From positions 1 to 8,513 of the forward strand of contig JASLNQ010000080.1 in the NCBI GenBank assembly GCA_030745955.1: a stretch of DNA of 8,513 bases, read 5' to 3'. Positions 5,408-8,513 of the stretch are shown here, one piece after another; the first letter of the stretch is position 1; every line of letters starts with the position of its first letter. This stretch comes from Dehalococcoidia bacterium. GTDB lineage: Bacteria; Chloroflexota; Dehalococcoidia; UBA1151; UBA1328. The notes under the pieces were generated by a model. The model worked only from the letters and a program-made list of their open reading frames with translations, was not told where the DNA came from and searched no databases. A program made the position numbers and the translations under genes.

Positions 5408-6484
5408 CTATCGTTCCAGTGGGGCCAGGTTGAACTCGGCGGTGGCCTGGTCGAACCAGTCGACCACCTCCTTGTGAAGCGGAATCCCGCGCTCGTGCCG
5501 GTCGATCGACTCCTCGTGCTCGGGCAGTCCGGCGTAGTAGACGCGATCGTGACCCGGAGCCGGCGGTGTTTCCCTCAGGTACTTCAGGAAATCGTCCATC
5601 GAGCTCTTGAACCGTGCGACATCGGTGAACGCCTCGATCGAGTAAGCCGCCACGAAGTGCGACATTTGTCCGCGGTCGTAGGCACCGAAAGCACCGTCCG
5701 ACAGGATGCCGCTGAGCACCTGTGCCACGGTGCTCAACCCGTAACCCTTGTGCGAACCGAGCTCCCGCGTGGCCCCGTTGGGCAGGATCCACGTGTAGTC
5801 GGGAACCTCACGCTCGTCCATGATCGGCGTGCCCTTATCGTCGGAGATCAGGCCGGGGAGAATGTTCGCTTCCATGCGCCTGAGGAGCCCAATCTTGTTC
5901 GCGGCCACCGACGACGATGAAATGTCGAGCACGAACGGTGGTTCCTTATCGGCTGGCACGGCCCATGCGTGGGGATTCGGCGCCAGCCGTGGTTCGCCAC
6001 CAAACGTCGGGGGCATGCTCTGTCCACCCGCCGTGATCGAGTAGCCGATCATGTCGTGGGGCAGTGCCATCATGGCGTGGTAGGCGATCATCCCGGCGTG
6101 CTGGCCGTTGCCCATGGTGATCGCGCCGATGCCGGTTTCCCGGGCCTTCTCGATCGCCAGTTCCATAACCTGCGGGATCACCACGATGCCAAGCCCGCGG
6201 TCGCAGTCCACGTTGGCGGTGGTCGCCGTTTCCCGCGTTACCTTCCAGTTCGGACTCGGGTTGATAAACCCGGCCGCAAAGCTGGCGATGTAGTTGCGCA
6301 GCATGTTTGAAACGCCGTGCGTGTCGACGCCCCGGGTATCGGAGAGCAGGAGCACGTCGGTGGCCTGCCACGCGTCGTGCTCCGACAGGCCCATCTTCAG
6401 GAATAGTTCGTTGACCGTAACCCGCAGCGCGTCTGGCATGATCCGGACCTCGTCCTCAGGCGGGACATGGAAGTGTTCAAGCAT
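5408..6484 (-). CDS. Ldh2-family oxidoreductase, copy A (first gene of the pair)
   Basis: This 358-residue paralogue of copy B starts with the same MLEHFHVP and aligns with it without gaps to about residue 265, after which copy B has one extra residue. Landmarks are TRGVDTHGVSNML with His56, NGQHAGMIAYHAM with His129, FGGEPRLAPNPHAWAVP with the kept Asn170-Pro171 of the cofactor loop, FVLDISSSSVAANKI, and ELGSHKGYGL. The canonical Gly-Thr of GTNP is Ala-Pro here, so even this copy is off-consensus. The start at 6484 is preceded by AAAGGTG on the minus strand inside a perfect 10-base palindrome AGGTGCACCT (6490-6499). It is the upstream gene of the pair, so its promoter probably lies in the 321-base gap to its right. 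Cytoplasmic; the substrate cannot be named. Confidence 0.88.
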   Translation of the reverse strand: MLEHFHVPPEDEVRIMPDALRVTVNELFLKMGLSEHDAWQATDVLLLSDTRGVDTHGVSNMLRNYIASFAAGFINPSPNWKVTRETATTANVDCDRGLGIVVIPQVMELAIEKARETGIGAITMGNGQHAGMIAYHAMMALPHDMIGYSITAGGQSMPPTFGGEPRLAPNPHAWAVPADKEPPFVLDISSSSVAANKIGLLRRMEANILPGLISDDKGTPIMDEREVPDYTWILPNGATRELGSHKGYGLSTVAQVLSGILSDGAFGAYDRGQMSHFVAAYSIEAFTDVARFKSSMDDFLKYLRETPPAPGHDRVYYAGLPEHEESIDRHERGIPLHKEVVDWFDQATAEFNLAPLER

Positions 6485-6805
6485 TTTTTAGGTGCACCTT
6501 TTCGACTGCGAGCTGGCTCCTGCCACCGGTGGGCCACACCGTACTCGTGAATTACCGTCACGTAAATGACGAAGTAATACAATCCCGATTGCTACAGACG
6601 CCTGAATCCGAAGCTAGGTAATTTTGAGGCCCACCGAAGCCGGATTGGGAATTACCCAACCTCTGTCCGCCCATCACTCAACGAAGAGACGGGGTGTCTC
6701 GTCCCGATTAGCCATACAGGTCCGCACTGCTGATAATTCGGTACGATTTCGTAGAACGAAGTTATTTGTGAGCCACGGAACACTCAACAGCGACGGAGCG
6801 ACATC
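6485..6805. other. Divergent intergenic region between the dehydrogenase pair and the nitrilase operon
   Basis: These 321 bases hold no gene I can support. A weak plus-strand promoter guess is TTAGCC (6708-6713, 3 of 6 matches) with GATAAT (6732-6737), spacing 18. A small 5-bp stem, GAGAC/GTCTC, sits at 6686-6700. A clearer dyad is listed separately at 6551-6578. Composition is more AT-rich than the flanking genes, as expected for control DNA. Confidence 0.4.
6551..6578. promoter_or_regulatory. Dyad ATTACCGTCA ... TGACGAAGTAAT (operator candidate)
   Basis: ATTAC-CGTCA (6551-6560) and TGACG-AA-GTAAT (6567-6578) are inverted repeats around CGTAAA, with two extra bases in the right arm. It lies about 70 bases upstream of the dehydrogenase start and 230 bases upstream of the nitrilase start. 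It resembles the size of a dimeric-repressor site, but no regulator gene is in the window. Confidence 0.35.
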
Positions 6806-7660
6806 GTGCACGACACAAAGATCGCAGCCATCCAGATGACCTCGATAGTAGGCGATATCGAGACCAACCTCGCGACGATCGACCGGCTGCTCGGTGATGC
6901 GACAAAACTTGGCGCTGAAATCGCCTGCTTCCCCGAACTCTCGATATGCGGCTACAACACCTCCGAGCGCGACGGCCGTCCCGCCAACGGCACCCGCGTC
7001 CCGCAGGCGGTGGAAATCCCCGGCACAGAAACCGACGCCCTGGTCGCAATAGGCCAGCGTCACGGAATATGGTTCCTCGCCGGCCTGCTCGAGCGCGATT
7101 CGTCCGGCATCGTCTACAACACCCAGTTGGTCATCTCGCCGCTTGGAATCGAAGGCAAGTACCGCAAGACCCACGTCCCAACAACCGAGATCGGGACCTG
7201 GCGGCACGGCGACGACCTGCCGGTATTCGACCACCCGAAAATCAGGTTCGGAATCGAGATCTGCTACGACACGCACTTTCCCGAAGTGTCGACCGCGCTG
7301 GCCGAAAAAGGTGCGGAACTGATCTTCATGCCCCACGCATCGGGCGGCGCGGAACCGGCAGCCGACAAGCAAGCCCGCTGGGAGCGGTACGTGCCGGCCC
7401 GGGCCTACGACAACACCGTGTATGCTGCGATCTGCAACCAGGTGGGCGACAACGGCGCCGGTCACGACTTCCAGGGCGTGACGTTCGTGTGCGACCCGGC
7501 CGGCAAGCTCATCGCCCAGTCGGACGACGGCTCGGCCGAAGCGATCGTAATCACCAACTTGCAGGCCGCCGATCTGGAATCCGCCCGGCACGTCCCCGAA
7601 ACGTTCTTCAGGCATTTCCGAAGGCCCGAGATATACGAAACCTGGAAGGACCGTCCGTGA
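6806..7660 (+). CDS. Nitrilase-superfamily carbon-nitrogen hydrolase
   Basis: The 284-residue protein shows the complete nitrilase catalytic set: Glu44 in CFPELSICGY, Lys121 in KYRKTHVP, and Cys153 in GIEICYDTHFPE, followed by ELIFMPHASG. Length and lack of a glutaminase partner place it with the free-standing amidases (N-carbamoyl-amide or omega-amidase-like branches); the exact substrate cannot be read from sequence. It starts at GTG 6806, with GGAG at 6795-6798, 7 bases before it, and the typical beta-strand KIAAIQM from residue 5. Its stop overlaps the next gene's start (GTGA, bases 7657-7660), a classic sign of translational coupling. It is the first gene of a three-gene operon with a CinA-like protein and a nucleotidylyltransferase. 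It hydrolyses nitriles or amides of small metabolites; a role in repair of damaged amides is one guess from the context. Confidence 0.85.
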   Translation: MHDTKIAAIQMTSIVGDIETNLATIDRLLGDATKLGAEIACFPELSICGYNTSERDGRPANGTRVPQAVEIPGTETDALVAIGQRHGIWFLAGLLERDSSGIVYNTQLVISPLGIEGKYRKTHVPTTEIGTWRHGDDLPVFDHPKIRFGIEICYDTHFPEVSTALAEKGAELIFMPHASGGAEPAADKQARWERYVPARAYDNTVYAAICNQVGDNGAGHDFQGVTFVCDPAGKLIAQSDDGSAEAIVITNLQAADLESARHVPETFFRHFRRPEIYETWKDRP

Positions 7661-8226
7661 CCCCGCAGGAACTCGCGCAAAAACTCCACGGCGTTCCGGG
7701 CCGTGGCTGCGTCGCGGTCACCGGTGCTGGGATCCAGGCGATCAGCGACCTATTCTCGCAACCCGGTACCTCACGGACCATCCTCGAGGCGCTGGTGCCG
7801 TACGCCCGAAAAGCACTCGACGAGTTCGTCGGCATCCAGGCCGGTCAGCATGTTTCAGCAGAAGAGGCCGGCTTGATCGCCGAGGCTGCGCTGAAAAGGG
7901 CCCGTCATCTCGCCGATGCACCCGATTCGGCAATACCAGCCGCCGGTGAATCACCCGAACCCGAATTGCTCTTTGGGATCGGGTGCACCGCGGCTGTCGC
8001 CACCGACCGGGTCAGGCGCGGCGAAGACCGTGCACATGTTGCATGGACCGACGGCACACGGTCGGGCGGGACTTCGATATGGTTCGACAAGAGTGCAAGG
8101 ACCCGGGAGGAAGAAGACACAATAGTGTCAGCAATCGTATTGAATTCGATCGCCGAGGTAGTCGGCGTCGAAGAGAGGTTGGCAATCGAAATGCTTAGCA
8201 CTGAGCGGCTTGATGAACTCGATTGA
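7657..8226 (+). CDS. CinA C-terminal-domain-like protein lacking the usual NMN-deamidase motif
   Basis: The 189-residue protein aligns by eye with the CinA/PncC C-terminal domain: VAVTGAGIQAISDLFSQPGTS (19-39) corresponds to AESCTGG...VPGAS, VPYARKALDEFVG to the following 'V.Y....K...LG' block, and VSAEEAGLIAEAAL (66-79) to the 'VSEEVA..MA' helix. Later, ELLFGIGCTAAVATDR (103-118) takes the place of VTGIAGP. The ESCTGG serine motif is absent, with Thr22 at the nearest position, so NMN deamidation is doubtful. The start is GTG 7657, supported by GGAAGGA at 7644-7650, 6 bases away, and the GTGA overlap with the nitrilase. The C-terminal part has TREEEDTIVSAIVLNSIAE. It overlaps the next gene by 14 bases. 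The same combination of domains occurs fused in plant proteins such as Arabidopsis At2g01220 (recall). Cytoplasmic. Confidence 0.7.
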   Translation: MTPQELAQKLHGVPGRGCVAVTGAGIQAISDLFSQPGTSRTILEALVPYARKALDEFVGIQAGQHVSAEEAGLIAEAALKRARHLADAPDSAIPAAGESPEPELLFGIGCTAAVATDRVRRGEDRAHVAWTDGTRSGGTSIWFDKSARTREEEDTIVSAIVLNSIAEVVGVEERLAIEMLSTERLDELD

Positions 8227-8513
8227 TCGGCTCTATGCCGCCGAAATTCCGGCACTGGTGATCATGCCTTCCGCCCTGTACACCGAAGGCAATTCGATCA
8301 GCGAGCGGCTGCCCGAGAAGCCCCTTGTGCTTGCAGGTTCGTTCAACCCACTCCACGACGGGCACCGCGAGATGCTCGCGGCTGCGTCGAAACTCACTGG
8401 CAAGACCGGCTACCTCGAAATATCCGTCCAGAACGTCGACAAACCCATGCTCCCCCGCAAGGAACTCGACCGACGGGCGGCGCAGGTTGCGCTGTCCGGG
8501 TTTTCTCTCATCG
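8213..8513 (+). CDS. N-terminal part of an HxGH-motif nucleotidylyltransferase, NMNAT-like (truncated by window end)
   Basis: From ATG 8213 the frame gives MNSIDRLYAAEIPALVIM and stays open for 100 codons to the window end. Residues 42-51 read GSFNPLHDGH, the nucleotidylyltransferase signature (H48-x-G50-H51) of the NMN/nicotinate-mononucleotide adenylyltransferase and cytidylyltransferase superfamily. The following EISVQNVDKPMLPRKELDRR corresponds to the substrate-proximal region of the plant CinA-NMNAT fusion. The gene overlaps the CinA-like gene by 14 bases in a different frame; GAGCGG (8203-8208) is a poorly spaced ribosome site, so coupled translation is likely. An alternative ATG at 8264 would still keep the catalytic motif. 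The pre-motif linker (residues 1-38) fits a former fusion junction. The nucleotide substrate cannot be assigned; NAD-type pyridine nucleotides are the first guess. Confidence 0.75.
   Translation, partial: MNSIDRLYAAEIPALVIMPSALYTEGNSISERLPEKPLVLAGSFNPLHDGHREMLAAASKLTGKTGYLEISVQNVDKPMLPRKELDRRAAQVALSGFSLI

Noticed and set aside
5216..5920. Plus-strand 234-residue open frame across the junction of the two dehydrogenase genes
   Set aside because: It is antisense to both Ldh2 genes. Repeated look-alike frames occur at the matching places in each copy, which is expected of shadow frames.
6674..7615. Long minus-strand open frame (313 residues) opposite the nitrilase
   Set aside because: It is antisense to a gene with an intact catalytic triad. 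Its composition is that of a GC-rich mirror frame, and no family motif is seen.
6946..7656. Upstream extension of the CinA-like frame within the nitrilase gene
   Set aside because: The translated extension is Arg/Pro-rich shadow sequence. The GTG at 7657 has a good ribosome site and the standard 4-base overlap.
8201..8226. Programmed ribosomal frameshift site
   Set aside because: There is no slippery heptamer or downstream pseudoknot-like structure. An overlapping ATG start explains the arrangement more simply.

Overview
The window reads as a moderately GC-rich bacterial chromosome segment with densely packed genes. By gene content it could come from a Chloroflexota lineage of the Dehalococcoidia/SAR202 type: tandem Ldh2-type oxidoreductases, a small CxxC zinc-ribbon protein and hairpin-forming dispersed intergenic repeats. 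This placement is inference from recall; there is no rRNA or marker gene to fix it. No tRNA, rRNA, CRISPR array, transposase or phage gene was found.

Layout from left to right. (1) The 3' end of a SAM-dependent methyltransferase-like gene (+) converges on a plsY-type acyltransferase gene (-) across a repeat-rich gap. (2) plsY is divergent from a DUF2235 alpha/beta-hydrolase (+), which converges on a metallo-beta-lactamase-fold hydrolase (-). The 310-base gap between those two holds a hairpin repeat and a 147-bp element with 33-bp inverted ends. (3) The MBL gene is divergent from a 114-residue zinc-ribbon protein with an acidic tail (+); the shared 265-base upstream region is full of inverted repeats. 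(4) The zinc-ribbon gene converges on two tandem Ldh2-family dehydrogenases (-), clear duplicates of each other that are probably co-transcribed. (5) A 321-base divergent gap leads to a tightly coupled three-gene operon (+): a nitrilase-superfamily amidohydrolase, a CinA-C-terminal-like protein, and the start of an HxGH-type nucleotidylyltransferase that runs off the window.

The most interesting part is the right-hand operon. The last two genes correspond, by recall of the families, to the two halves of a fused plant protein (CinA-like domain plus NMNAT-like domain), here carried on separate overlapping reading frames and coupled to a nitrilase. A function in pyridine-nucleotide handling or metabolite repair is an attractive inference but is not shown by the sequence. 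The CinA-like half lacks the usual ESCTGG motif of the NMN deamidases.

Other points of note are a PlsY homologue with changed motif residues (Asn for the motif 1 Ser, and a degenerate motif 3) and a loss in one Ldh2 copy of the Asn of the usual NAD(P)-loop signature. The three convergent junctions each carry hairpins, and the three divergent gaps each carry inverted repeats.
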